From contig CM049318.1 of assembly GCA_026874595.1 (NCBI GenBank), positions 32,743,956-32,807,955 of the forward strand: a stretch of 64,000 nt of DNA, given 5' to 3'. This document shows positions 20,328 through 32,878 of this stretch, piece after piece (within the stretch, counting starts at the first letter, position 1; each line of letters opens with the position of its first letter). The notes beneath the pieces were generated by a model. It was not told the DNA's origin and did no database searches. It worked only from the letters and a program-made list of their open reading frames with translations. Made by a program: the position numbers and the translations under genes. Source of the stretch: Sipunculus nudus (lineage: Eukaryota; Annelida; Sipuncula; Golfingiida; Sipunculidae).

Positions 20328-22669
20328 GTTGTCCCCATTAGAAGCATTCAACTGATGGCTGCCCTTTGTGCTGGTGTTAAATACACATAGGTATCCCGAT
20401 TAATGCACGAGGAAGTTTTACAAGAACACTGATATTGTTGTAGTTTGTATTCATCATATGAACAAAGGCTTTGTTTACACAGGGCGCCACGAGCATTAAA
20501 TATGCCACACATTAGCATAACAATACACCACCCAGTTAATATCATTCAAACCAATCCGAAATACATTAGCCTGGAAAGCTAAAAAAGGATATGAGATACT
20601 GGATCAAAATATAATATACAATGCTATCCTAAAGATAGAGTTTCGGGATTAAGCTGCAGGTAATCCAGACCTAAAACTGAGTACGCATGATGTTTACCAA
20701 CTCACACAACAAATATGATTGTTATGTTTTTATCGCAATATGAATTTTAGGTAGTTGCCGCTATTTTATGTATGTTCGTTTTGTTAAAACTTTATTTTTT
20801 TTTTCATCTGACAAAGCAGACACTTTATTGTCTTATTTCTGTCCACGTTAATTCTTCGGAAATATCCTTTATTTATCATGGCGGACTAAATATGCATCCT
20901 GGTACTTAGCAAAAGAAAACCAAGTATTTTTTATACAATTATGGGTAAGTTGAAATAATTTTTGTGATATCTTCAACCGTTCCAAACATACTATACATTC
21001 ACGGGACAATTTTATACAAAATATTAGCTGCGTGTTGTCAACAAGATTTATAAACTCAAGGAAAACCAAAACAAACACAAAACAAAACCATCCAGTAGCA
21101 CAGACATGGTGTTATGTACCTTTTTAATATATGTCATACACTACCGTCAGAACTTTCATATAATTATTATTACGAAGAATTCCCTCTAGCCTTCAGATTA
21201 TAGTTACATACAAGTAATGTAAGCGCTGGAATATGCATTGCTCGTCACAAATGTCCGATAAAATAGCAATTCAATATATATTTTGATCCCAATATCTAAC
21301 GAAAAAGCGGGAGACTATATATTGAACGGTTTCACGACTACCCTACCATATAGATGTGAGCATGTTCTGCAGTATTAAAATACTGACGCCTAGCCTGCAT
21401 TTGCGGAGAACACAAAAACATCACGAAAAGATCACGCCTGAATATACCCAAGACCTGCAGCTTTTGTTTCCTTACAATTGTGAATCATAGGCCTCGGAAT
21501 TCATACGGTTGGACGAAGAGAGGTATAAGAGAGTTTATTCATGGTTGTTTTGCAGGCTGATTCCACTGATTTGATTCATAATATACATCAATTACTCATG
21601 CAAATGACCTTCATCCATCCGTCCCGCATAGTTCTGCGAGAAAAGGAAATTTATTTCATTCATGATCAGATTAATTTAGGATCTTCGTACCCGTTACTTG
21701 TATACATCTACAATTAAAACTAAATATCTAACATATACAGAAAATGGTAATTAATTTGATAAATCAATGATTAACATTGCACATGATACCTTGGGCCATA
21801 TATATAACTGACTTACTGAAGCTGTATTAGGCCCTCCATGTTTGACAATATGTGAAACCCCGAGCAAACGGATTGTATAGAAATTACAATGCAGAAACGA
21901 AAGGATTTATCTATATTCATACAATACAAAGGCCTATATATGTTATATGCAGCCGGCAATCATATCCTTAGGGGTAAATACATTGAAGTGTTCCAGGATC
22001 AACGAAATGTACAAAACAGAAGCCAGTTCCATTATCAGGCGAAAAACAGGTCGTCGGCGAACACCATCGGGGCATCTTTGCGATTGCCCGCTGTCTGAGT
22101 ATTTATTTAAATCTATATATTTCCCCTTGTCCGAACGATGGCCCCTCTATGCCCGGAACTGGGTCATAATATTATGGCACCGTGCGAGCATCGTGCACAA
22201 TTAATTGCGAGTTGTCCTGGCCTGCTATGAATCTCTCCGAGTAACTATGCAACATCCGATTTTGAAAATTAGCAGGGAGCTCGCTGCACGGCCGAATTTT
22301 AAATTCCGCTACATGGAATACGAATGTTTAAACTCAACCCCTGCTGATTTGGTACCAGCTGCTTTAATGTTTTATTAATTGCAATAATGGTGTTTTGTGA
22401 CGTTAAATTATTCACTTCACCTAATGGAACTGCGTATTTGACATTGTAATTTTATAATATAACACACTGAACTCTTGTCTCAGCAAACTCCAAATATCAG
22501 GAGATGTTCAATGTAATGCCCTGTGTTGGGCATGAGGGAAATCATTATGACTTTTTTTTTGTGAACTAACTCCTAAATCCGCACATCTCTCCTTGATATA
22601 TCTCATGCTCTTCTGTTATTTTTTTTATCAGAATCTTTATTTCATCTGAAGTCACCTCGCCGCTTTATT

Positions 22670-24396
22670 GCTTGCCGGAAATCTTCGATTTCGGCAAGCA
22701 TGTTAGTCAGTTCCGTATGTCCATTTGCCTGTTTTTTGTTTGTTTGTTTGTCTCAAATCTCCTGGCCACAATTTTGCAGCAATCGACATGAAAACTTACA
22801 GAGTTAATTGACAACCGATAACCCTGGAACCCTATTGTTTTTGGTCAACATCAGCCTAAGGTCAAGGTCAAGGTCACGAAAAGTATGCAATACCGTTTTT
22901 GCTCGATAACTTTGTAACAAACAGTCGTAGCCACTTAAACCATAGCTTGTTTTATTTGTCATTCCATGGCCCTTCTTTTGATGTGTACCTGACTGAATTC
23001 TGCCGTTACCATGGTTACGCATTTTTGGGTTAAACTTGATAATTTGAAAATATTCACGCTACATTTTCTATCTTTGTCAATTTTTTAAGCTACTAAGGTC
23101 TGGTTTTTGTCATTATGTAGCTTATGGCTAGCTTGACATGATAAAACTGAGTCTTGCCAAATCTCGCACTATATCTCGTGAAACGAGAAAAAAATGAGAT
23201 TTTACATAAATACTTATAACTTAGCGACTTTTAAAGCGAGACAGGTCTATTTTTCGGCATTTCGTAACATATTACCAGCTTGACAAGATAACACTGCAAG
23301 TCATGCCAAATCTCGCACTGTATCTCGTCAAAAGAGGAAAAAAAGGGATTTCATGCAAACGGTTATAATTCGGTGACTTTTACAGCTATACACAGTTCCA
23401 GTTTTCGGCATTTCGTAATATATGGCCATCTTGAGATGACAGAATATTGCAAATCCTGCTAAATCTCACACCATGTCTCGTCAAAGGAGGAAAAAAACGA
23501 GGATTTCACGCAAATACTTATAACTCGGCGCCTTTTATAGTAAGGCTGGTCTAGTTTTCAGGCATTTCGCAACATTTGGCCAGCTTCACATGATAAAACT
23601 GCAAGTCTCGCCAAATCTCGTACTATATCTCGTTAAACAAAAAAAAAACACGAGATTTTACAGAAGTGCTTATAACTCGGCGACTTTTAAAGATAGACAG
23701 GCCTGCTTTTCTGTATTTGGTAACATTTGGCCAGCTTGACATGACACATCTGCATATCATGTCAAATTTCGCACCATATCTCGTCAAACGAGAAAAAAAA
23801 ACAGATTTCACAGAAATGCTTATAACTCAGGGACTTTTAAAGCTATAGACAGGCCTGCTTTTCGGCATTTCGTAACACTTGCCCAGCTTTACATGACAGA
23901 ACTGAAATTCACGACACATATTGCACCATATCTGGTCAAACGAGGAAAAAACTAGATTTCACATAAAAACTTTTAACTCGGATATTTTTAAAACTAGACA
24001 GGCTCACTTTTTTACATTTAATATTATTTGACAAACGTCACATGATTAAAATTGGCACACATTTGGCGCTTGAGAGATCTAGTTTTTCGGCATTTTGTAG
24101 CATTTGAACAAGTTGAAATAATAAACGTTTAATACACAAAATCTCACAATATTTGTGCAGAAATGAGAGTTCACGGTAATATTGAAAACTTGGGCCACGT
24201 TTTATGCTAGGGAGCTGTAGTTTCCAGCATTTGGTAGCATTTTACCAGCTGTCAAAGACATGGTTGTAATTCTTGTCAGGTATTTCATCAAACTAGGATA
24301 ATTAAACGAGAAATGGCCCGGCCCTGACCTTGTTATTTCCATCCGTCTATCGGCCTGGCCGTCTTCCTGTCTGTTTTATTTCCATTTCCGGCAAGC
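22670..24396. mobile_element. Element with 13-bp inverted termini and a ~150-bp tandem-repeat core
   Basis: GCTTGCCGGAAAT (22670-22682) and ATTTCCGGCAAGC (24384-24396) are exact inverted repeats. Between them about seven or eight degenerate units of ~150 bp run from about 23040 to 24260, each with words like CGGCATTTCGTAACAT, CCAGCTTGACATGA and TATCTCGTCAAACGAG. The flanks align with one continuous stretch in unit D, so this is an insertion. The layout recalls bivalve 'pearl'-type or Helentron-associated elements with tandem-repeat cores. Confidence 0.6.
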
Positions 24397-24505
24397 CCGT
24401 GACCTCTGGTTATCTTGTTTTGAAATTCTTTGGCGTCAGAAATATTAAGATATATGGCACCAGGTTTTGGCGTCATCCGCTGCTGCGAATATGATTCATG
24501 ACGTA

Positions 24506-24880
24506 AACCTGGTTTCTGTCGCTCAGGGGTAGAGCACAGGACTCAACGCCGGGAGATTATGACTTCGAAAATTAGCCAAGGGGATGAGGTTTTTCACGGT
24601 CGGCCCCAACCTAGGGTGAATGCTCTTCAGGCTTAATAGGAAGGCCGTGCCAAATGGTCGTGTTTCACTCATTAACGCAACCAGGACCCGCAGGTGCAGT
24701 AGTCATCGGGCTTGGTTTACGCCAGGTTACAAAATTGAGAGGAAACGTGTGATACTGCCCCGTCAGGTAGTCCGAAACTGGAAAGGAATTCTGCTGATGT
24801 ACATCTACGTAGTAAATTTAGCATTAAAAAAATGTAGGCGGTTGCCCCCCCCCCCCACCCCAAACAAAATGTTTAAAAAA
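24506..24880 (+). mobile_element. tRNA-derived SINE, copy 2, with 14-bp target duplication
   Basis: Same family as 15921-16316: box A around GCTCAGGGGTAGAGCAC, shared body, then an A-rich tail. It is flanked by a perfect 14-bp direct repeat TGATTCATGACGTA at 24492-24505 and 24881-24894, showing L1/LINE-type retroposition. The empty site is visible in unit D near 36965. Confidence 0.85.
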
Positions 24881-25792
24881 TGATTCATGACGTATCTTTT
24901 CTCGCTTCTTTTCGCCATGCGCTGGTGGAATTTAGTTGAGGGAGCTGAAAAATACCATGGATTAAATGCATGTTATTTAAATTCTGAATTTCACTGCATG
25001 GGCGGTTTGACATAAAGAAGATACAATAAAACTAGTAAATAATCTGATTTCAGAATTACCAATAATTTGGTTATATATATTACAGGATTAATTCCTGCAA
25101 TATTGACCATCATTAATATTTGGATATCATTAATTTCCTTTGCTACCACCTTTGGAATTACGAAAAAACTCTTCAATAAGAATAATAAATAAAATGCAAT
25201 CTGTTCCATCATTCAAACATCAGACCATCCAATGGGCCGTTGTGTCAACAGTGGATATAATTACTCATGAAAGTAAACAGTCGAAACTACCAAATCTAAG
25301 ATAGAACCGTTATTGATAACGCAAAAGAATTAATTAAAGCTGGCTATGTATCTGCTAAATCTGTAGAAAATATGTTATCAAACCCGGTAAATTTTTGCAT
25401 TGTTGCATGCTAAAGATGACATGATGGGAAAGAACGAGTTAATAATTTCTATATTCACGTCCCTATCTCTTACATAAGAAAGTTCCCCACTAATGACCAA
25501 CCTATCATATGCAGCATTATGCAACCCATTGCATTCAATTCATTATAAAATATACTCCTTTCAACTCTTAAGAACTGTGCTTGGTGATCAGAGAAAGGTA
25601 GCACGAAAATAAAACACACGTAGTTTATACAAAATTATCGAACGAACGCGATACTCAGCTGAAAAGCACCTACGTTTCTATTGTCGCCAAAGGGAGAAAG
25701 ATAACCTTATATATTTTATATATTATAAATTGTATAAAACCTATAACTAGCTGCATCAATCCCATGGGTTTTCTATACTGAGGTTTACATTT

Positions 25793-26119
25793 TTGGCAAG
25801 TTTCACTTTTCTTGCAATAATCTTTCACCTGATTACCTATACCTATCCAGTTGTGGCAAAATTAAAAAATCAAGCTGGAATGAACAAGAAATATTATGAT
25901 CAGAAGAGAAGCAAGGGTCATCTTAAGGAAGGGGACCTTGTGTTGTTGAAAACTCTCCCAGTGTCGGATGCGCAAAAATTATTTGCAGCCAAACTTGCTC
26001 CCAGATGGGAAGGTCCCTTTATGTTGAAAGAGAGATTAAATGACGTAAACTTTAAGGTACAAACGTCACGGGGCTTAGAAACAAAACATGTGGATCAAAT
26101 AAAACTTTATTCCAATTGA
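25793..26119 (+). pseudogene. Integrase C-terminal domain fragment (Gypsy/Ty3 type)
   Basis: The frame reads KKYYDQKRSKG, EGDLVLLKT, KLAPRWEGPFML and KHVDQIKLYSN before the stop. These match the 'YYD..R....GD.VLL....KL.P.W.GP....V..LK' pattern of the C-terminal domain of Ty3/Gypsy integrases. The catalytic core is absent upstream, so it is a truncated pol end. Integrase joins element DNA to the host chromosome; this fragment cannot. Confidence 0.72.
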
Positions 26120-26716
26120 ATGAATAACTAGTTGAGGTATTATCTATATACTTGATTGGAAGATATATTGGTGTTTATAATATCAGTGATTGAAATATTA
26201 TCAATATTATTAGTAATAATCCCTAAATACTTCATTCCTGTTATTATGGAAATTTTAGCTTTAGTGCAGAAAGGGAGTGGAGCCGTATTTGATACTCCCA
26301 CCACGCCCAATCTTTTTTAATATGTATTTCTCCTGAAACCTTTCCTTGCACTGAAATTAGGTTATGTTACAGCGAGATGATTTTTTGTAATATAAAGGTC
26401 ATAATTGGATCTGAAAACCAGTTATTTTTGTCATCATGATGAATAGGGATCTTCATTTATTATGGTGTTTGTGCAAAACTGTGATATGGTTATCTATATG
26501 ATAACTTAGACTTTTATTATTATTTTCTATGCACTGTTTAAAGAAAAGTAAAAAAAAAATCATAAAAAGGAAAGAACACTACAGTCTCATAAATTACGCT
26601 ATACTTAATGTGCTGTTTTTTTGTTTCATGATCATGTCTAAAATATATGTAATATACTTGGATTTTGTGGCTGAGAATGGGTACATAGATGGTCAAATTA
26701 ATATGTTAGTAATGTT

Positions 26717-26880
26717 TGAGGTCAACCTCAAGGCTAATATAATGGATTTAGAATGTATGAGGTCAAACTCATGAATAGATGAGGTCAAACTCATGGATAA
26801 CTAGGAGAGATGAGGTCAAACTCATGGATATGTGAGGTCATACTCATGGTTATTTGAGGTTAAAATATAATTGAGGTCGA
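26717..26880 (+). repeat. Short tandem repeat GAGGTCAAACTCATG, in LTR-element 3' region
   Basis: Six or so degenerate copies of a GAGGTCAAACTCATGGAT-like word, each a near-palindrome around GGTCA/AACCTC, spaced 20-35 bp. Confidence 0.65.
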
Positions 26881-28130
26881 GACTCTTGATTATAGTAATA
26901 ATCATTTATGGATGATACTAATGAAATATGTACTGTGTTCACTGTTCAGTCACTTTGAGATGCACTGGGATAAGCGTTATGAAATATTTTGGGATCGCCC
27001 CCTGGTGACGACTATTGTAATTAATATTGGTATTTATTTTATAATGGTGCCTGGTCAAGGATCGCTTCCTGGTGATCAGTTATGGAATTAATTGGGAATA
27101 TTTTAACTCTCGTGTATGCAGGGGATCGTACCCTAGATGGCTGTCTATGTCATAATGTATTATTATTTATAATATATGTATATGTGATATGGTATGTAGA
27201 TTTGTGAGTTTCCCACCCGTCGCTTCGGTGAGGGGGATTTAGGGAGGGGATTATGTAGTGAGTTTACATGTATGCAGGGAGGTTAGCTGCGCAAATTGTA
27301 AATGCGCATGCGTGTAGTTTGACTGGCAATCGCCAGTATCGAATATGGCACCACTCCGAGAGGACGTGAGTGACCGGCGGTGAACAAGCTGATGGAATAA
27401 AGCCCAGTCCAAGTATCTCGGTGTTTTGTCTCTGATATAAGTCCGGTGCATGGCAGCGAACGAAAGAACACTTCAATGAACATATTTTACAAAATTATCA
27501 ATATTGGTTGAAGCTTGGTCGTTCTGTAATAATACCTCGCCAGGTGGCGTTAGGTCTTATACTTTATACTCTGTTTTTCCTGTGAGCAAATACATGCAAA
27601 AAGGTCTGAACAGATTTAGTTGAAATATTGTAGAGGGTTAGGAAAATACCAATAGAACAATCCATTAAATTTTGCTATTTCATTACAATAGAGATACTTC
27701 CCGGTTTCAGCTCGGGGCTTTGTATTGGGCATGGGTTGTTGAAGCGAGCCAGGTGTGTGGACCTACACACTTTCATGAGGATCATCCTAGCAGGAGTCTC
27801 ATGCCTCGAGACAATATCTTGTTGATCATGCTGTAATGCCAGTTCTGCTAGCTGTCTCATGATTCTGGCAATACACAAAACATACAATACATTTATTTTA
27901 AACACTAAAAAACACACGATACCCTTAGCTCGCTGTTCCAGGTGGTCAGGGCTGTTTCATTGATCAGTTTCTTTTCTTGCCGTATCCTAGTGCATATGCG
28001 GATTCATAATACGATATGGAATCAAATATAAAGTACCCTGCTACACAATGTGTTATTTCAATGTGACATCCCACACGTCTAAGGGGATATCCCATATGCT
28101 CACCTTCAAGTTAAGCATGCTTCTTTATTT

Positions 28131-29039
28131 ATTTTAAATTTAGAATAAGTCCTACCATTCCTCATTAGTTACTTGTTCAGTCATTAAGTTATGACTTGTG
28201 TCAGAGTCGATGTATCACTTGTGATTACCTCGTGTTTTACAATAACTAAAGCTTGCATGCAACGGCAAGTTTCGATACTATGCAGAGATTTTGTTGCTGA
28301 TTATGTTGTTTCCAGTTTTTGGATAATTTAACCCTCTGTGCGGATGCAATATCCCCTCTTTTCTATCTTAGTTGTTGGGAAATCGTATTTGCATTCGCGA
28401 ATATTGCTAAATTCAAACCCTCGCAAATATGAATGCAACCACAGTAGATTTTTGAGACCGAAGAAACAAACTAATTCTAGTTAATATTATGTTATGTAAT
28501 ATGAATGGGTTTTCGAAATTCACGGTTGATATATTATAATTCGTAAACATGGAACAATCAAATAAATTTTAACTAGGTCAAAGGAAAGGACTTATGCGTA
28601 CTGCATATAATTAATGACAGGTCTAAAATAAAGGTAAGAGAACTTGATGCAAACATCCCATCTGGGAACTAATCATCCAGTAACACGCTGTAGTGTATAC
28701 ATCGCCTTTAATTGATTTGTTCGCCTACTAATTAGTAATGCAAAGGAACGCTTGGCTATCATTTTACTTAGATAAACGCAGTCCTGTAAACTAGTCAGTG
28801 TTCTCAGGCCTATCCTTGAGGAACACACCCTAAGTCTTTTTGTGTAATGTAAATCTATATACCTAGTTGGTGACGGAGCCAGATACAAACCATGCAATAG
28901 CTATATCAAGATTACAGGTAATAATCCTGGTGTTCTATCCTCACGTTATATGTGAGACTGACCACAAGCATAGACCAGCAGTCTAAATATACAACACTAT
29001 TGCCAGGTACATTTGTACAATATAAATTATGACCAATAG
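28131..29039. other. Spacer without recognisable genes
   Basis: AT-rich sequence between the flank of unit A and the Tigger copy. Nothing identifiable on either strand. Confidence 0.5.
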
Positions 29040-29041
29040 TA

Positions 29042-30960
29042 CAGTCGGACCCTTCTAATCCGGCCTTCGATAGTCCGGCATTCGGCGTAAACCGGCACAT
29101 TTCTTGAGAACGGATTTCCCACATTATATTTTTAGGTCGTAATCCGGCTTTTTGCGTAATCCGGCTCCGGCACTATTACCGAGAACCAACATCCCTATTT
29201 ATGATAAACATCATCTACGTAATCCGGCACGCCTCAGTGACTTCCCCGCCGGTGAACATCAAACAGCTCACTGCCGGTCATGCATAAGTCGCACGCCCGG
29301 CAGAGCAAACAGACCCGCGGTTTCGGTGTAAACTGATAATTAATTAGCTGTAACTTCCCGGCCGGTGAACATCATACGGCTCACTGGCGGTCATGCGTGC
29401 AGAGCAAACAGACCGGCGGTTTCGGTGTAAACTGATAATTAATTAGCTTTGACCGAATGATTGTTTGGTCGGAAGCGTCGACCCATCATACATGAAAGGG
29501 TGTATTGGTCTCGGTGTTTATGTTTGTTACTTGTTTTGATTCTATTTAATTATGTTTAAAGTGACTTCAAAGAACAAACAAACTAAAGAGTGAATAATTA
29601 AAGATTTTTATGTTTATGTCTGCAGTGATTAAAGAGTATTTATTATCATCATTGACATACGCCAGCTATGCCGAAACGAAAGCGCTGTGAAATCAATGTT
29701 TCTCTGAAGAGAGACATCTGCCTCTACAAAGAAAAACATCCAAAGGCGACACAGAGAGACATCGTGGGATGGGTTGCTACTGAACACAAGATTAACATTG
29801 GTCGTCAGACTGTGTCAGACATACTGTCAAACAAAGACAAGTGGCTGAAAATGGATGAAAGCACAGACACAGTGAAAAGGATGAAAATGGGCAAGCATCC
29901 ACAGCTAGAAGAGGCATTGACACTATGGTTGAAAGACATTGTGGCCCACGGAGCGATCGTTTCCACTGACATTCTCCTTGAAAAAGCAAAAGAGCTAGGA
30001 CAGCAACTGGGGATCACTGACTTCCAATACTCGAATTGATGGATAGATAGGATGAAAGCACGAGGTGGCATCAAACAGCACGTCATGCATGGTGAATCAG
30101 GGAGCGTAGACCAACAAGTCGAATCAAAGGGTCGAAGTGTCGTTCAAGCAGCACTTGTCGGATACAGCCTTTGCAACATTTTCAATTTTGACGAAACTGG
30201 ATTATTCTTCCGCCTAGGCCCTGACAGAACACTTGCTACAGCACCAGTCAAGGGAACTAATAAGTGCAAGGATCGGCTGACAGTTGGTCTTGCTGCAAAT
30301 GCGGACAGATCTGAGAAACTAAAACCAATCGTGATCGGAAAATCCGCTAAACCTCGCTGCTTTAAAGGATTCGACCCCGCGCCCATCGTTACGTACAAGA
30401 ATAACAAGAAAGCGTGGATGGTCAGCACTATGTTTGAAGAATACGTCAGCCAGATAAACAGGAAGATGATGCTTCAAGGAAGGAGATTGTGCTGTTGGTC
30501 GACAACCACACTTCTCACAAAGACCAGCACTGGGATCATGTTCGACTGGTTTATCTGCCGCCCAATACCACGTCAAAGTTACAGCCACTGGACGCGGGGT
30601 TTATTCAAGCTTTCAAATGTCACTACAGAAAGATACAGGCAAAGGACTGGATTGCACAAGTTGAGGACCGTGGGGCAATAGAGAAAACGTCTGTAAAAGA
30701 TGCAATCTACTTCATAAGACAGGCTTGGAACGAGGTCAGCGAGCAGACTATCGCCAACTGTTTCAAGCATACAGGCATTCTCCCAAACAGCGATGAGACA
30801 GCCCCGCCCCCTGAAATGTACCTGAAATGATAAATCTGCCTCCAAACTCTTGTAATTCATATTGTAAATACAATAGTAATTAAGAAAATAGAATAACCGA
30901 ATGAACATGAATAGACCTGTGCATTACCTTTAAGTAAATGTAATCATTCCCTCGCTAAAA
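29042..30960 (+). mobile_element. Tigger/pogo-like DNA transposon, inactive, 3' end missing
   Basis: Begins at a TA dinucleotide (29040-29041) with CAGTCGGACCC..., followed by repeated AATCCGGC words, typical of pogo/Tigger inverted termini. A ~100-bp tandem duplication (about 29247-29354 and 29355-29450) lies before the transposase. The transposase spans 29668-30830 and is broken. No matching inverted end was found after 30830; a GC-rich repeat fragment lies there instead, so the right end seems deleted. Confidence 0.75.
29668..30830 (+). pseudogene. Tigger/pogo transposase pseudogene (CENP-B HTH plus DDE domain)
   Basis: Starts MPKRKRCEINVSLKRDIC with a CENP-B-like helix-turn-helix DNA-binding region, then the DDE catalytic domain. 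The three acidic residues are visible: FNFDETGL, LVDNHTSH, and QPLDAGFI, with the last two 30 residues apart as in Tigger. It is broken twice: an in-frame TGA at 30037-30039, at the end of the CENP-B domain, and a one-base frameshift near 30480, just before LLVDN. The product would be a cut-and-paste transposase using TA sites; this copy is dead. Antisense open frames here are shadows. Confidence 0.85.
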
Positions 30961-30969
30961 TAATGTTTT

Positions 30970-31112
30970 TGGCCCCGTACTAACATAGCATGGAGACCGC
31001 CCCGCCCTGCATATACCAGCTTTGAACCAGCCGCCGCCGCGCCCTACTGCTATTCTTTCAGGCCCGCCCCGACCCTCAAATTCATGAAAAAGTCAGCCCG
31101 CGGGGCGATTTT
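30970..31112. repeat. GC-rich fragment related to the 1-1490 element
   Basis: Carries GACCGCCCCGCCCTGC, GCCGCCGCGCCC and GCCCGCCCCGACC clusters like those at both ends of the element at the window start. A fragment only. Confidence 0.55.
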
Positions 31113-31128
31113 AGGCTTGCGCAAGGTT

Positions 31129-31129
<1 letters not shown>

Positions 31130-31181
<52 letters not shown>
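31130..31181. repeat. (AT)n microsatellite
   Basis: Pure TA tract after the GC-rich fragment. Confidence 0.95.
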
Positions 31182-31183
<2 letters not shown>

Positions 31184-31666
31184 TTAATGACAGTGATATT
31201 AAAGTTCAATACACCACAGAAAAAGTGCTCTACCGTGCAGAATAGCATTAATAATATTATATTCATAATATATATATGATATAAGGAGAGCAACGATTAT
31301 TGGGACGATGATAGAGTGTGGTCATTAATTTAAGGTAGCTGCTATAACCAGGCGTTACCCGTGGTTTATCAGAAATGGATATGGGAAAATAGGCCAGTGT
31401 AATATCAGATAAATACCACTTAATTTATGATATGATTCATTTATGAAAAGATCTTTGTGACAGGCCTATAAGAATTTTTCACTAATGACAAAATACCAAA
31501 TTGATTATTACCATCCAGAAAGGTACAATTTTACTGGTTTTATTGTGGCACACATTTTTTACGATCAGCCTACTTTACACAATACCTGTTAAAAAAGTCT
31601 TGAAAATAAACCTTCTCCTCAAATACCTGGTAGATATATACGTGCTGATCTTTAACATAAAGTATG

Positions 31667-31668
<2 letters not shown>

Positions 31669-31719
<51 letters not shown>
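31669..31719. repeat. (AT)n microsatellite
   Basis: Pure AT tract about 160 bp from the orphan signal-peptide exon. Confidence 0.95.
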
Positions 31720-31721
<2 letters not shown>

Positions 31722-31876
31722 TCTGGAGAAAAACAACACTGTAAATTCACAACAGTCTGTTTCACGGGATGCGACCCGATCATCAGGTGAATGTGGTTAG
31801 CATGAAGCTAACGACGTGGTTTTAAAAGTCGAGACTTTTATATATATCCTCATCGTTGCGAATCATTATGACTAAC

Positions 31877-31955
31877 CTGAACTGTTACACTTGTAAGAGG
31901 ACACGCATAGGTCTATCAAAGTCGGTAAAACTGACACACAGAAGAAGTTGCGCAT
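31877..31955 (-). pseudogene. Unit D: orphan signal-peptide exon
   Basis: Homologous to exon 1 of genes A and B, with exactly the same coding length (79 nt), ATG position, YKC motif and G|GTTAGT donor. The hydrophobic core is weaker (FFCVSVLPTLIDLCV, with Pro and Asp). No downstream exons of this unit exist between here and gene A's flank, so the body has been lost. It could still act as a distant alternative first exon for gene A, since the donor phase fits exon 2 at 18359. More likely it is a remnant. Confidence 0.6.
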
Positions 31956-32878
31956 GCTGCAGCCTAAAGATGCATCCAACTGATGCTCTCCTTTAAGTTT
32001 GTGTTAATACACATATCTATCCCAAATAATGCTCCGAGAAGTTTTACGAGAACACGGGTAGCGCTGTACAATACATGACCAAAGGCCCTGTATACACAGT
32101 ACGAGCAGGAGATAAGAAACACATTAGAGGGAGAATACACCATCCGGTTCAAATTAATTCAACCAATCCGAAATACTTCTGACTGGAAAGCTATGGCATG
32201 ATATAAGATAGTGAATCTAAAAACATTTATTATTTTAAATGATATCATTAATATATATATTAATATTTTTCTTGCATTAAGAACGTTAGATATAATTTTC
32301 GCTTATTCATTTAAGTTCTTTTTTATTTAATCTATATTGAATTCTTTGTCTCATTTGACAAAGCAGACACTGAATTGTTTTATTTCTGTTCACAATAATT
32401 CTTGGGACAAAAAAAAATTATTTTTCAGGGCTGGCTAAACATATATCCGTTTACTCAGTAAAAGAAAACCAAAGTATTTTCTGACAATTGAAAGATTAAT
32501 TAACAAGTGATATCGTCAACGGTTCCGAACACACCATAAACACAAGGAAACAAACCTTCAAATAATACACACATGGTCTATTGCACAATTTAATATACGC
32601 AATAGTGCCGTCAGCATTTTCATTTGTTTGTTTCATTATTAAAAAGTATGCCGCGTAACTTTCAGATTATAGTTGTAAACAATTGCGCTTGATTGTGCAA
32701 GGTAGGTCACAAATGTCCCAAAACAGGCATTCAATGTATATTATGTTCCTAATATTTAACAGAAATCCAGGAGACAATATATATTTGGGCCTACCCCTGC
32801 ATATAGATAAATTATTCAATGAGCATGTTCTGCAATATTAAAATGCTACCGCCTGGCCCGCATTTGCGTTGAACACAA

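Larger units (their letters stand above)
25750..27480 (+). mobile_element. Truncated Gypsy/Ty3-like LTR retrotransposon, 3' part
   Basis: Contains an integrase C-terminal segment (25850-26119), a ~1.1-kb untranslated stretch, a purine-rich tract (about 27230-27250) and a probable 3' LTR from TGTAGTGAG at about 27255, with AATAAA at about 27395. Both flanks align with one continuous stretch in units D and B, so it inserted into the A flank. The 5' LTR, gag and most of pol are missing; the LTR end and target duplication were not fixed. Confidence 0.6.
20328..28130 (-). other. Upstream flank of gene A (homologous to flanks of units D and B)
   Basis: Blocks of this region align with 31956-38130 (D) and 51078-56050 (B): about 20330-22660, 24400-24505, 24895-25750 and 27480-28130. 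The gaps are later insertions: a tandem-repeat element (22670-24396), a SINE (24506-24880) and an LTR-element 3' end (about 25750-27480). No gene recognised. A promoter must lie near 20330-20600 but no convincing core element was picked out. Confidence 0.55.
31113..31876. other. AT-rich spacer with microsatellites next to the unit D exon
   Basis: Holds (AT)n tracts at 31130-31181 and 31669-31719. This is where intron 1 of a unit D gene would begin, but nothing matching the intron 1 or exon 2 sequence of A or B is seen. Confidence 0.45.

Noticed and set aside
29792-30908. Several open frames antisense to the Tigger transposase
   Set aside because: Shadows of the transposase coding sequence.
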